This document shows positions 1 through 11,980 of a stretch of DNA of 64,000 nt, piece after piece; positions within the stretch are counted from its first letter, which is position 1; each line of letters opens with the position of its first letter. This DNA is from Diplolepis rosae (Eukaryota; Arthropoda; Insecta; Hymenoptera; Diplolepididae). The translations under genes were made by a program, and so were the position numbers. Under the pieces are notes generated by a model that was not told where the DNA came from, searched no databases, and was given only the letters and a program-made list of their open reading frames with translations. The stretch spans positions 3,575,001 through 3,639,000 of the forward strand of contig JAPYXD010000698.1 in assembly GCA_030998225.1 (NCBI GenBank). Reading direction: 5' to 3'.

Positions 1-872
1 AATTTCAGTTGAACTCAATAGATATTAAAAAAATTGAAAAGTAGTATTTTTTCTACTCGGGGGTCAAAAAATGGATTTGTTGGCCAAGCACGGGTCAATA
101 AAATCCACTTCATGATCCGATAGTAGAAAATGTATAATTTTATGCATGTTTATATATCGAGAAAGAATATAAAAATATAAAAAGTGAACGGAAACAAATA
201 ATTTTAATGGACTGGAATTTTTTAATCATATTTCGATTATATTCATAGATTTTCTGTGAATTAAAGTTATGAACATATTTTTTAAAAAGAGACAACATGG
301 AATTGCGCTCAAGCCAAAAAAATTATATTATTCAATTTCATTCGTATCGGAGCCTTAATTTAAAATTTCAGTTGAACTCAATAGATATTAAAAAAATTGA
401 AAAATAGTATTTTTTTCTACTCGGGGGTCAAAAAATGGATTTGTTGGCCAAGCACGGGTCAATAAAATCCACTTTATGATCCGATAGTAGAAAATGTATA
501 ATTTTATGCATGTTTATATATCGAGAAAGAATATAAAAATATAAAAAGTGAACGGAAACAAATAATTTTAATGGACTGGAATTTTCGAAATCACATTTCG
601 ATTATATTCATAGAATTTATGTGAATGAAAGTTATAAGCAAATTTTTTAAAACGATACAACATGGAACTGCGCTCAAGCCAAAAAACTGAATTATCCCCT
701 TATTCTATCCGGAGCCTCAATTTAAAATTTCAGTTGAACTGAATAGATATAAAAAACATTCAAAAATAGTATTTTTTTCTACTGGGGGGTCAAAAATTGG
801 ATTTGTTTGTTCCACAGTGGGCAATAAAATGCACTTTATGACCCGTTAGTAGAAAAAGTATAATTTTATGCA

Positions 873-908
<36 letters not shown>

Positions 909-975
909 GAAAAAATATGAAAAATGAACGAAAAAAAATAAATTTAACTGACTGAAATTTTTTTAATTACATTTC
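1..975. repeat. Satellite, ~363-bp unit, 2.7 copies
   Basis: Three head-to-tail units start at about 1, 364 and 726, each opening AATTTCAGTTGAACT and containing CTCGGGGGTCAAAAA (CTGGGGGG in the third). Units 1 and 2 are nearly identical; unit 3 is more diverged and stops near 975. The array begins at or before the window edge, so its true length is unknown. Confidence 0.93.
875..905. repeat. (TA)n microsatellite
   Basis: About 31 bases of uninterrupted TA inside the third satellite unit, at the position where units 1 and 2 have only TTTATATATC. It is therefore an expansion specific to this unit. Confidence 0.95.
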
Positions 976-2339
976 AATTATATCGAAGAGTCAACGGCAT
1001 TTTTGCCGAGCATTACTCTCAGATATTGCACCTGCAGGTTCTGCAGGGGTCTACAGCAGTAGTTAAATCGATTCTTACCTTATCAGCAACTTAGGAAAAT
1101 AAATGCTACAGAAGAATAAAACATATTCATCATGCTGTCTGAATTTTATATTCTCCTAAATAATATACAAACCAGTCACGTATTTTTATAAACGTGGTTC
1201 ATATTCATTATTTATTTTTTAAAACAAAGTATTTCTCAAGGGACGACGTTGCATGTGTGGATTCCGCAAGGGTGAATAGCCCTCGGGAAAATCGATTCTG
1301 ACTATTATGAGATTGAGGGGTGAAAAGACAGAGAAAAGTTACTTTTATTCTATTCAGTTTTATCTTCAAACTCATTATAATAACATAATATCCCGAAATA
1401 TTATTTGACGCGAATTAATTTATTCTTTTAACACACGAATCCAACCTCCCCCTTCAATTGTCTTTCTCTTTTATTTTTTATTAAACTGGGCAAAATATTG
1501 AATCTTGAGGGTGTAAATCTGGAATATCCTTTATTCTAAAAAAAATTCCAGACAAAATTATGCAAGATGATAAAATACTTTTTTTTCTGAATATCATTAG
1601 CATTTAAACAATATTTGCAAAAAGGACTGTTTTATACTTTCAACATAAAAGTATATTTCATTTCTTGACAAACGATTTCCATTTATGATAAAGTATCCCT
1701 CTTACAAAATTTTTTTTCAAGAAATGCCTTATCATTTAAAGTATCACGACAATCAAAACAGTAAAAAAGTTACTTCAGAAAAGTAATTTTGTAAGTTAGA
1801 TCTCTAGAATATCATCAAGAGTCTTAAGATTATAATTCCTCAAAGCTTTTGTCGGTGAGAAGTTAAAATAGAGTTGGAATATAGAACGACTAGACTTATA
1901 ATTGTATAAAAATTAACTGTTCCCATAAAAATGTTATTTACAGTTTTTAAATTTTATGTTTCTACTAGTATGAATTTCAATTCTGCTCAAACAAGCTTCT
2001 AACGTTTAACTTTTATTTCATGTTTCTGTTTATCGTCGTCATAACTTCTTCTCACCCTCTGCGATTTATAATACAGAATATAAATTGGAGATCTCGAGGT
2101 TTACAGTTCCACCATTATACCTTTCAAGATTGAAAGCTTTTAAATTAGAAAAGTATCTACTATACCTTATGTAGAATAAACTCGAATATTTGATTCCGAT
2201 ATGTTTAAATAGTAAAATTGTGATAGTGGGTCTTAGAAAAGTCGAGATTAATAGCAAGTATTTTTGATGAAGCATTTTAATTAAAGGCAGTTGCGCAGAA
2301 CTCGATGAAAATTATTGAATCCTGTTGATATCTCGTTTG
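976..2339. other. AT-rich stretch without a recognised gene
   Basis: Mostly unique-looking AT-rich sequence with a small mixed-composition patch near 985-1080 (TGCACCTGCAGG, GCAGGGGTCTACAGC). No credible exon pair, TIR pair or RNA gene seen. Confidence 0.5.
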
Positions 2340-2610
2340 TGCCGAAGCAACACGTGAGTGACCGTCCCGGACGGTTTTCGTCCCCGCATCCGTTTTTGGT
2401 CCATGAAGCCACACGAGAGATACAACGGAAAGAGCTGGTTCGAGCAGAAAGCTCAACAGGGGATTGGCGGGAGGGGGTGGGTCAATTGGAATGAAGGGAC
2501 GTCGGGACGCAAAGCATCCCAGTTTGAATCCGACCACCGACGCGTCCTGCAAGCGCCGCGTTTCTCGCAAGACGCACGAAAACGTCACTTATTTTATCGT
2601 TGAATGCAAG
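2340..2610 (+). promoter_or_regulatory. CpG/GC-rich island, candidate first exon or promoter
   Basis: About 270 bases with far higher GC and many CpGs (runs such as CGTCCCGGACGG and CACCGACGCGTCC) in an otherwise AT-rich landscape, ending AATGCAAG/GTATCT, a credible 5' splice donor at 2611. No TE ends, palindrome or second copy is seen nearby. An open frame without an upstream ATG crosses it but shows no protein family features. The simplest reading is a 5' UTR exon with its promoter. Assigning it to the gene at 57 kb is inference: same strand, an upstream non-coding exon required there, and no other host gene found between them. It could instead belong to a gene to the left, or be a conserved non-coding element. 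Confidence 0.35.
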
Positions 2611-4445
2611 GTATCTTTAATTTTTTTCTAAAATCATGATAATATTGGTATTTCAATTTGTAGCATAATAATTATTCTTATTTCACGAATTCCATTTTTA
2701 TAATTCATTAGGTGGTATAAAAAAATATTTTTTGTGGCTTAGATACAAAACGTAATTTTTTATTCATCTTAAAATGGTTTTGAATTTATTTACAACTGAA
2801 AGTGGACATTTTATTGTCGAATATATTATTTATATATTATAGACATTATTCTATTAATCAAATAATATATTTCGATCTTTTTCGTGTTTTAATCAATTCT
2901 TACTTTTATGGAAAGTAGGATAAAATCTGAAATACCTAATCTTCATATTCAGATTTTTAATATATATAGCAGATATAAATTTGAAAAAATTATGATCAGT
3001 TGAATTTATTTTTTAATCACTTAAAGTTCATATGATTCGTAATCTATTAAAAATACTTTTTTGTGAAAAGATATTGAATCTCCTCGACGCAAAAAAGTAC
3101 TTACAACTCAGATAAAGCAGTAAAAGGTTTCTCGTTATGTTTCCATAATAATACGATTGTTCTTCGGCAGACTAGTCAGTCTCATTTCCATTGACGTGCG
3201 ACGCCTTTTGTTGTCATCAAGGCACACATTTCATGAAAAGTTACTCTTACTAGTGACGAGATATTAGTTTTTATTGCATGAAAGATGGGAAAAAGTTTCT
3301 ATAGCTCTATTTTGTATTTTTAAGACTTAGGCTTATATTTATTTATAAATAAATAAAAACCTAAATTAAATTTGATAAAATTTATTCCTAATTAAATTAT
3401 TTTATCAAAGCAATAGTTCCAGGCGAAAAATATCTTAACACAGAACATTCTAAATAAATTTACCAACAAAAAATATTTCTTATTTAAAAAACTTTATTTT
3501 CCTTTAACAAAACAGCCTTGCATAGAATATTTATATTTTCCCTTAAATTCAGTGTTAAACAGGAAATTGAAATACGAACGGTGTTTTAAAGTGTTGTTTG
3601 AACAATGGAATAAAAGTGATTCTTGAAAAATTTGATAGCCGTGGCACGTAGAAATGTGAGATAAAAAGCGGAGAAAATCAAATCTGAAGAGGTTCTCTAA
3701 CTTGGGTAAGTGCATTGCGGTTCTTTTTCATAAATCCAGTTAAAGTTTTGTTATTGGCACTTTATACGAATAACGATTGGGAATGATACTAAAAGGATAT
3801 CTTTGTCTCGTTATCACCTGTAATGGATAAGCAGAAGCAACGATGCGAGGACCATTTTACCTCTCGAGTGCAATCAAGTGCAGTCGAGTGCACTCGACCT
3901 TTACAACCTTGACCGATTATGTATGAACAATTTAAATAATATACATGTTATGCAATGCAATCATATATTCAAATATAAAACAATAGAAGATCGTTTATAT
4001 ATTATTATTTGAGATTTTTACGGAAGCACTTTTGAATATTCAGTAAATTCACATTTTTAGCTAAAAATGATCAAATTTCGAATCTCAGTGGACACGGGGA
4101 CATTGGGGACTTTAGTGTCAAGCTTCTTAACGTTCTCACGACGTCGCATATTTCAAAGGAACCTTTCAGACATGAGACACCAAGAAAACAACAAAAATGT
4201 TAATACTAATTTTATTAGGCATTTTCACTTCCATAAAGAGTTAACTTCACTTCATCGAACACTGGAGGAATTGCTTTCATTGGAAATGTAGAGGAAAAGA
4301 TCTTCTTTTTCAACTTTTGCAATAAAAAAGCATTCTTTGTAAAGATTTAAATGACAGAAATATGTTTTATTATACAAAATAAATTAAACTAAACAATAAC
4401 TAATTTTGAAAAAAAATTATTTCACTAATTTTAATATGAATTTCA
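2611..4445. other. AT-rich stretch downstream of the CpG island
   Basis: No supported gene. There is a short imperfect repeat of GAGTGCA/CAAGTGCA near 3866-3896. Open frames near 3494-3715 and 4067-4291 lack splice support and family features. Confidence 0.45.
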
Positions 4446-4560
4446 TACGATGTTGTTAATAATTGGCTTTAGAGTCCAGAAATAATAACTCAGAAGGTTA
4501 GATACTTTCAAACATTTCGACTCTGATCGGAGTCCTCATTAGTGATCTTTATTTTGGAAA
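4446..4560 (+). mobile_element. Half copy of TTGGCTTTAG-ended element
   Basis: Carries TTGGCTTTAGAGTCCAG and CGACTCTGATCGGAGTCC, matching one end of the complete palindrome at 49354-50556. The opposite arm is absent. Confidence 0.6.
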
Positions 4561-4822
4561 TATTAAAACAATTAATAAAATATTGCAAATATGAGCCCTA
4601 TTTGGAAGTGAACTTTGGTAATGTGAAAAAATGTAAAAAACCGTGAGAGAATTTAAATAAAATTGTACAAAAAGCATCGATAAAATACCTAAAGCTTCCT
4701 TAGGAATTACAATAAAATTCTAGCACATAATTTTGAAATACCTAAACTAAAAAACTAGTATATATAAATATATTTGTGTATAAATGTTACTGAAGATATA
4801 GATGCAAGTACATATGGGTAAT

Positions 4823-5272
4823 TCCATATCAGATTTACAACTAAAAATTTTAATATCGAAGAAAATATTTTCCAGTATTCTCTAGAGCAAAATAATCGAC
4901 ATTTATTTTTTTATTTTTACAAGATATGATTTTTTGAAATATTGAATTTGAAAAAAACGAACGATTTTCAATCACTGATTATTTAAAAACTATTCGATGT
5001 CGAAAAAAAATCCTGATAATAAAAGGTTCTTAATCGTATGAACTTTTCATAAAAATATGAACAAAAAATTATTCTCGTTATTTAAGCTGCAAATTTTGTA
5101 AATGTTATGAACAAATATGATTTTTTCAGTCGGACTATATGGTTTCTCCATTTTACGGATTAAAAATGTTTATTATTGTGGAAGGAAGGTTGTGTAATAG
5201 TATTTTGCTCTAAAGAAAGCTAGAAAATATTTTTGTCAATATTAAAATTTTAGTTGTAAATCTGATATCGAA
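4823..5272. mobile_element. Foldback element, ~450 bp
   Basis: The left end CCATATCAGATTTACAAC is matched in reverse complement by GTTGTAAATCTGATAT at the right, and the AAAATTTTAATAT / ATATTAAAATTTT and TCTAGAGCAAAATA / TATTTTGCTCTAAAG blocks pair inside it. No coding capacity. Confidence 0.75.
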
Positions 5273-5859
5273 TGAACGATGTATATTATAAAACTACAAA
5301 GGATTATTTATGAAAAGATAGATTAAAATTGATAATGCGAATTCTAGTGTTCATATATATTTTTTAATATCAAAAAACTTCTGATAAAAACACATGAAAA
5401 ATCATTTAGAGTAAAAAATTGAAATATAGCGCATAAACCTAAAATATAAACGTAAAATACAAATGAATTGCTCTTAAAAATGCCAATGTTCAAATATTAA
5501 ATGTATGGAAAAGACATGTGTACTGACAATGGGATATCTAAATTTTCCAATCTCATCAAAATAACAACATCGTATGTAATTTATTATTTGAGGGTCGATA
5601 CAAGTCCTACTTTATGAATTTTAATATGTTTGCAATATTGGCTGATTGGCTTGAAGGTTAATAAATGAAAAAAAAATAATTTTAATTAAACGTTTCGACT
5701 CTGACTGGAGTCCTCATCTGCAGTGATCCTTATTTCTTAAGTCATAGTCACTAAACGATCTTCTTATATTGAGTTTGTGGAAAATAATTTGTTTTAAAAA
5801 ACAGCGACGCTGAAAGAAAGGGATTAAAAGCAAAAATAAATTTATCGAAATTCAACGAA

Positions 5860-5925
5860 TCCCGGGTGGAAATCGTTTTCGACTGCAGCGGGCCTGCTGC
5901 AGTCGTAAACAATTTTCACCCGGGA
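5860..5925. mobile_element. 66-bp GC-rich hairpin insertion
   Basis: TCCCGGGTGGAAAT...CACCCGGGA folds over its whole length (about 27 of 30 pairs, loop GGGCCT). The opposite arm of the enclosing palindrome lacks it: there TTCAACGAA runs straight into TTTCAATGAC, so it arrived after the palindrome formed. Confidence 0.75.
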
Positions 5926-5935
5926 TTTCAATGAC

Positions 5936-6553
5936 AAGGGGATCCGCCACCTTTAATATATTTTTTTTCGAATTTAGACCTTCCATATAATTATTTATGT
6001 TTAGTACCTTCATTTAGAAAAGTTTTGGGTTTTTTTAAAATTCCAGCACCTTAATATATTTTAAACTAAAAATTTTGAGTTTTTTGGGCATTTTTTTGAC
6101 ATTTTTTTATTTTAAATAACTTTTTTTTTAACCAGTTGTCGTTATTCTTTTTTTTATTTTGTTCCTTACAATGTGTAGCAACTTTCTGGGTATGGAAATC
6201 ACTCTACCTAAAAAAATAATTACAAACATCAAGCAAGATTCAAAAAGGTTTTTTGGTTGTTTCGGAATGATTCGGATGAAGATTTGAGAATAACCCAGAA
6301 AAGCTCTGATTCGCGTTGAAAAAAATAAAAAAATAATCATGACAATTATTTAAAAAAACAAAAAGTTTATTTGAAATAAAGAAATGTCATAAAAATGCCC
6401 AAAAACTCAAAATTTTTACGTTAAAAATGCATGAAGGTGCTGGAATTAAAAAAAAACCAAAACCTTTTTAAATCAAGATACTAAACATAAAAAAAATTAT
6501 ATGGAAGGTCTAAACTCAAAAAATAAAAATATTAAAGGTGGCGGATCCCCTTA
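5936..6553. mobile_element. GGATCCGCCACC-family palindromic MITE, copy 1
   Basis: Ends AAGGGGATCCGCCACC and GGTGGCGGATCCCCTT. The arms pair deeply (GACCTTCCATATAATT against AATTATATGGAAGGTC). Same family as 21378-22243 and 37222-37630. Confidence 0.88.
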
Positions 6554-7092
6554 AGTCATTGAAATTCGTTGAATTTTTATAAATTTATTTTTGGTTTTAA
6601 CCCCTTTCTTTCAACGTCGCTGTTTTGTAAAACAAATTATTTTCTACAAAGTCACTATAAGGAGATCGTTTAGTGACTATGACCTAAGAAATAAAGATCA
6701 CTGATGAGAACTCCAATCAGAGTCGAAACGTTTGATTAAAACTATTGTTTTTTTCATTTATGAACCCTAGAGCCAATCAGCCAACATTGCAAATATTGGT
6801 ATTGATATTATAATATGATATTATTGATTTATTATTGATATTATATATATTATTGTTATATAGATATTATTATTATAGATAGATACTATATTGATTTTTT
6901 ATTAATATTAATATTCCTCTTTATGAAATTTGATTACCTAGTTTAATTCCTTTTGCCTAATAAAACATATTGCACTCATAAATTTTTTTCTAAAAATGCT
7001 TTTTTACTGCAGAAATTTTAAAATAAGATACTTTCCCATACATTCCCAATGAAAGTAATTCTCTCCGTCTTCGATGAAAGAAGTTATCTTTC

Positions 7093-8470
7093 AAGGGGGA
7101 CTTCCACCTTCTGACTCGGTTTTCGGACCCAAATTCAACATTTTTTTCTACAGAATGGCATAAGATATCACAATGATTTTTTTGCATGTTGTTCATTTAT
7201 TCTTCAAGATAAAATATATATTTCCATGAAAAATTCAAAAAAAATATTCGTTGTATAGTCGTCCTCGAACGTGACCTTGGAAAGTTAGAGCCAAAATGTG
7301 ACCATGATTTTAGCATCCCAGGTCGACTAAAGCAAAAAAGCGGAACTCAGTTCTAATTAGTAGCGTTTTGTATTTCGTTCGGGATATATGTTTTCCAAAA
7401 TTTTAAAATGAAACGAAATGGCACCTATTTGTAAAAAGAATTGAATTTTTTGGCCTATTTTCGATAGTTCTTTTAGTTATAAAAGTGCGAGAAATGAAAA
7501 TAAAATACATCTAGCATCCCGAACGAAAGAGGCATCTTAAACAAATATTCAATCCACAAATCAGCTTGATTTACCAAATACTTTTCTTGTAATCGTTGTC
7601 ACAGTTTTGAAAAAAATAGTTTTCAGAAAAACGCGTTTAAAGTTGAAGTTTAAGGTAGTACGATCACGAAAATTAGACCTCAGGCAAAAATAGATAATTT
7701 TGCTTTCAAGAATAGCAATATTATTATTGAAGTGTTAATTTAAAAGAGAAAAGATTATTTTTCATGAAAAAAATTTGAAACACAAAAAAATAATGTTATT
7801 AATAAATTTTATTTTTACCCAAACTTATTTTCTTATCGCTTCGAGCCAAAGTTTTAAAAACGATGCGATTCTAATAAATCACGGTTCATTTTTTTAGGAA
7901 AAAGATTCTCTACAACTTGACCGTTTCCGATTTTTGAAAATGAATTCTTTAATGGATGAAATTATAAAAAAACAATTTTTCAAAACACAATTTTTATAAA
8001 CAAATTGCTGTATTTGATAATAATTAATTCAATTTAAAAAATAAGAAACGGTCAAGTTGTAGAGAATCTTTTTTCCAAAAAAATGAACCCTGATTTATTG
8101 GAATCGCATCATTTTTAAAAATTTGGCTCAAAGCGATAAGAAAATAAGTTTGGGCAAAAATAAAATTTATTAATAACATTAATTTTTAGTGTTTCAAATT
8201 TTTTTCATAAAAAATAATCTTTTCTCTTTCAAATTAGCCCTTCAATAATAATATTGCTGTTCTTGAAAGCAAAATTATCGATTTTTGCCTGAGGTCTAAT
8301 TTTTGTGGTCGTACTACCTTAAAGCCTAGTCATCTTTAAAACTTTGTAACTCTGGAAGCGGCATTTTTTTTATAAAATCCTTTTGGGAATCCATTTTCGA
8401 TAGTTCTTAGATTCGAAAAATACAAAAAAAAATTCGATTATTTGGAACGCACAGGTGGAAGTCCCCCTTA
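7093..8470. mobile_element. Host TIR element (AAGGGGGACTTCCACC ends)
   Basis: Left AAGGGGGACTTCCACC and right GGTGGAAGTCCCCCTT are exact reverse complements. ATTTTCGATAGTTCTT occurs in the same orientation in both halves. The 7653-8319 element is inserted in the middle. Confidence 0.75.
7653..8319. mobile_element. AGGTAG palindromic MITE, copy 1 (667 bp)
   Basis: A TA-flanked palindrome with ends AGGTAGTACGATCACG and GGTCGTACTACCT. The inner arms carry AGACCTCAGGCAAAAAT and its complement, then CTTGACCGTTTC/GAAACGGTCAAG. Exactly the same length as the copy at 18909-19575. Confidence 0.9.
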
Positions 8471-9890
8471 ATGAAGTGAAAATACCTAATAGAATATATC
8501 AAGGATTTTCAAATTTTCCAGGTAGTTTCTTTTTGCTTGCAGATTAGTTGCTTTTTCACGCTCATAACAATTTTTTCTATGTAATTTCCTTGAAAAAAAA
8601 CAAATGTACAGACGTGACTGATGCTGAGGCAGAATAATATTGAGGAAAATTGAATTGCACCTTGAAAGCAATTATACGAGTTGAAGAATATTATTGTCCC
8701 AGTGTTACAATTTGTTTATAATATTACTAGATATGAAATTCTCACTGCGTGTTTAAATTGCATAATAAAGAAGAAAAATGTAGGTGATAATTTTCATTTA
8801 ATTTCTTGTTTTGCAGTTGGGTTTTAATATTCTGTTAAAATACTGTTTTATTAGAGTGACAATATCCTCAAACATGTATGCCTGTAGTATCTAGAAATAG
8901 AATCTCGTAACCGTAACCAATCATTTTGTTTGCGGTTAAGCTGAATCCATGGAACCATGTAATCACTAATGAAAGTGAACGATCAATCGATAAAGACGCT
9001 TCTGTTATTTGCATGATTGCCACCTGGAGTTGATAACGCTGTTATTTGATGTCGAATCATCGCTTGCAATACAAAACTCTTTGGAACAAATCAGATAGAA
9101 AAGGTTCTTTAATACTCGGGACAAAATATAATATAAGTAGATAATTTGTAAATAATTAGCTGTAAGATTTCAGAGACGCGTTTTTTTAATCAAGAATTGA
9201 AAATGCCTTAGTATTCATTTGAACTTGATAAGCTTCTAGTAAAGATTTCAAGAACTGGTATAGAATTGAGAAATTTGTCTGATGATCACTCTTGGTCAAT
9301 GTAGTTAATTAGATTAATTTGCGTTAGCTCTCCTGTAAATGCTAAAAAGCGCTTGATTCTGCGTCGAAGCGAGCTCAAAACCGACATTTTGCAAGTTCGT
9401 TACGATAATTGCTTTGACTTAACGATGAAAGCCTGAATCGAGTATTTAAAGGCTAGACTGTCACGTTTTACTCTGTAATGGTCTCCTCTCTTCTCTCTTT
9501 CTCTCACCCATTGTCAACCATTGTCACCCAATGCTATTATATCATTGTTATGAATCCGTACGTGCAAATCATGCAGCAGGGTAGATATAAACCATCCTGA
9601 ATAGTTTACTCATGGATACACTTCATTCAAGTTTTATCTGATCGTCTGACATTAACACTATGAAAATTAATTATACCCTCGCGGAGAAAACTGGATATTG
9701 AAAAGGAGATTCTGAAAATGTGAATAGCTATGCATAGTATCTAGATATTAGCACATAATATCTAAGAAGAAATTTTAATGTAGTAAATATTACTGGATAG
9801 AGCCTGAAAAAAGTCTTATTTTAATTTAAGAAATCGTTTTTTTTAACTTAATTTCTTCAATTCCAAGTAAAAACACCTTTAGAAGAAATA
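8471..9890. other. Low-repeat AT-rich stretch
   Basis: No gene or TIR pair found. A pyrimidine run (CTCCTCTCTTCTCTCTTTCTC) lies at 9483-9503 with CATTGTCAACCATTGTCACC next to it. Confidence 0.45.
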
Positions 9891-10724
9891 CACTCGAGAT
9901 TCCCTATAACGAGATTCCCTATAACGAGATTCCCTGTAAGAAGGCCTCCCTTATACGAGCGCGTCACGGTTCCCCACAACGAGCAGACGATCGGCCCCTC
10001 TTCCCCCACTATCAATGAGTTTTATGGCTTTTATTACAAATTAATGAGAAAATAATTGGTCAGTTATTGAAAAATTACTTAATTATGTAATTTTACAGTA
10101 TTTGAAATGAAAAATTTAATATTTAATTTTTCCAATCTGGAGTTTTCAATGTTTTTGAGTAAATTCGGTTATCGAACATTAAAATTGCATAAGTTTTTTT
10201 TGGAAATTTTGATATCTCACACATTACTGTAGATAAGTAAAACTCTCCCTTTTTAAACAATATGTATGACAATTTTATATAATTACAATTAATCAGTATG
10301 TATAATTTTGCGCAGTTTATTATTGTGATTTTTTATAAATGAAAACCAACAGAAACATTTTAACATTTATGTTACTGTTTATTACATTTATCATAAAGAC
10401 TTTTCTTTTTTTATGGAAATATTCAAAAATACACCTGATAAGCATAGATATTTTTATTATTATATTATTATATTTTTAGTATTTTGAGTACATACCGTCA
10501 AATAAGTTAATTCCATGTTGAATACTCGCAAAAATCTTTTTTATACGCTTTTTTACTATGTACATACAATTATTCACATGGCATCATTGACAGACTGACT
10601 GCACGCATCATATAATGCGCATAACAGCGCATAGCAACAAGTAGGATATGCAGGGGATCCCTCTCGCGCTGGATGCAGAGAGGCCTCCGATGCTCGAGCT
10701 TCTCGTTATAGGGAATCTTGAGTG
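9891..10724. mobile_element. TA-flanked TIR element, CACTCGAGATTCCC ends
   Basis: CACTCGAGATTCCCTATAA at the left and TTATAGGGAATCTTGAGTG at the right, with TA on both sides (9889-9890, 10725-10726). Just inside the left end, a 15-base unit GAGATTCCCTATAAC is repeated three times. AGGCCTCC occurs near both ends. No transposase remains; the ends resemble Tc1/mariner-type elements. Confidence 0.85.
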
Positions 10725-10839
10725 TATTTTATTTGACTTTAATAAATTACGTTTTTAGCCTTTTTTAAACAAAAGATATTACTTTTTTAACGTTTTTTAT
10801 TTGATTTGAAAAAATATTTATTTGATTCAAATACAGTAT

Positions 10840-11400
10840 TGGCAAAAATTTATTTAATTTTACAACCCTGAACGAAAAAAAGTTTTTCATTAAATTAAAG
10901 AAAATAATTCTGTGAATCACATTACGTATGTACTATGCGACTGCGTACACATTCATTTCTTTGATTCAAAGAAAAACAGATAATCAAGAAATTCAAAATT
11001 GAATTCGAACCCGTATCACTAGAAACTCAAATTCATCGTAACATCCAAACAAAGTATAATTCAAAATTTTAAGAATTCGAAACTGTTCAAACCCTTAGAA
11101 TACAAAAAACGACCAAATTTGGACTAAAAATATTCTTTAAAATAAACGACCATGAGAAACCTTCTTCCTCCTTTCTTATTTGTTTCTCATTGTCATTTAT
11201 TTTAAAGAATATTTTGGACCAAATTTGGTCGTTTTTTTGTATTCTAAGGGTTTGAACAGTTTCGAATTCTTGAAATTTTGAATTATAATCCAGAAATTTC
11301 TTCAGATCAAAAGAACTATTCTATGATCGTATAGCAATGCACAAATTTTTTTGATTCAAAGAAATTTCGTATAAATCAAAGAAACTTTTTTCTGGGTGCA
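10840..11400. mobile_element. TTTCTTTGATTCAAAG-type element with nested hairpin
   Basis: Starts near AGTATTGGCAAAAATTTA and ends CTTTTTTCTGGGTG. A second copy lies at about 35195-36370. The GTACTATGCGACTGCGT segment here is the unoccupied version of the insertion point of the 35311-36032 element. Confidence 0.55.
11055..11287. mobile_element. Hairpin repeat, 233 bp
   Basis: TATAATTCAAAATTTTAAG ... TTGAAATTTTGAATTATA, with the middle pairing GGACTAAAAATATTCTTT against AAAGAATATTTTGGACC. Related text (AACCAAATTTGAACC, GATTATGAGAAACC) recurs near 43217-43285 and 44211-45170. Confidence 0.8.
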
Positions 11401-11408
11401 GTAACATT

Positions 11409-11610
11409 TACACCCAGAAAACAGTTTCTTTGAATCAAAGAAACGTTTTTTTGGTATACGCTCAAAAAAAAGTTTCTTTGAATTGAAAAAAGTTTTGTTG
11501 AACCAAAAAAATCATCTTCAATGTAAACAAATCTATTTCTTTGGATCAAAGAAATTTTTTTTGAATTAACAAAACTTTCTTTGATTCAAAGAAACTTTTA
11601 TCACGGTGTA
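11409..11610. mobile_element. Small CACCCAGAAA-ended MITE
   Basis: TACACCCAGAAAACAG at the left and CACGGTGTA at the right, with repeated TTTCTTTGAATCAAAGAAA self-complementary blocks between them. Confidence 0.7.
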
Positions 11611-11752
11611 ATATTAGTTTTCTATGATCTCTGAAATTCAACAACAATATTAGGCATTTTCACTTCTATAAATAGCTAATTTCACTTTATGGAACACTGG
11701 TGGCATTGCTCCTATTAAAAATGTATGGGAAGGGATCTTATACAATTCTCAT

Positions 11753-11980
11753 CACGGAGAAAAATGGATATTCAGAATGAATATCTAAATATTCAAGTAT
11801 GTAACAAGCATTCCATATATTTACTTGCAATATCTAAATATTCAGCTCTAATATCTAAAATATTCATTTTAACCTATATCAATATTTTATGTTGTAAAAC
11901 TGAATATTCAGATATTACAGTTCAATACCTAGATATTGGAACTAAATATATAAAATAGTTGAATATCCATTTTTCTCCTG
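11753..11980. mobile_element. CACGGAGAAA-ended hairpin MITE
   Basis: CACGGAGAAAAATGGATATTC pairs with GAATATCCATTTTTCTCC; the interior is a series of degenerate AATATCTAAATATTC palindromes. The apparent reading frame across it is a by-product. Confidence 0.75.

Larger units (their letters stand above)
5630..6791. mobile_element. Foldback element containing a nested MITE
   Basis: Outer arms pair over several hundred bases: TTGGCTGATTGGCTTG (left) against AGCCAATCAGCCAA (right), then CGTTTCGACTCTGACTG against AATCAGAGTCGAAACG, then the GATCGTTTAGTGACTATG block. The centre holds the GGATCCGCCACC element at 5936-6553. Confidence 0.82.

Noticed and set aside
2358..2603. 81-codon frame in the CpG island as a protein gene
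   Set aside because: The frame opens without ATG (the first ATG is well inside), has no recognisable motif, and overlaps an equally long opposite-strand frame, as expected of GC-rich non-coding sequence.
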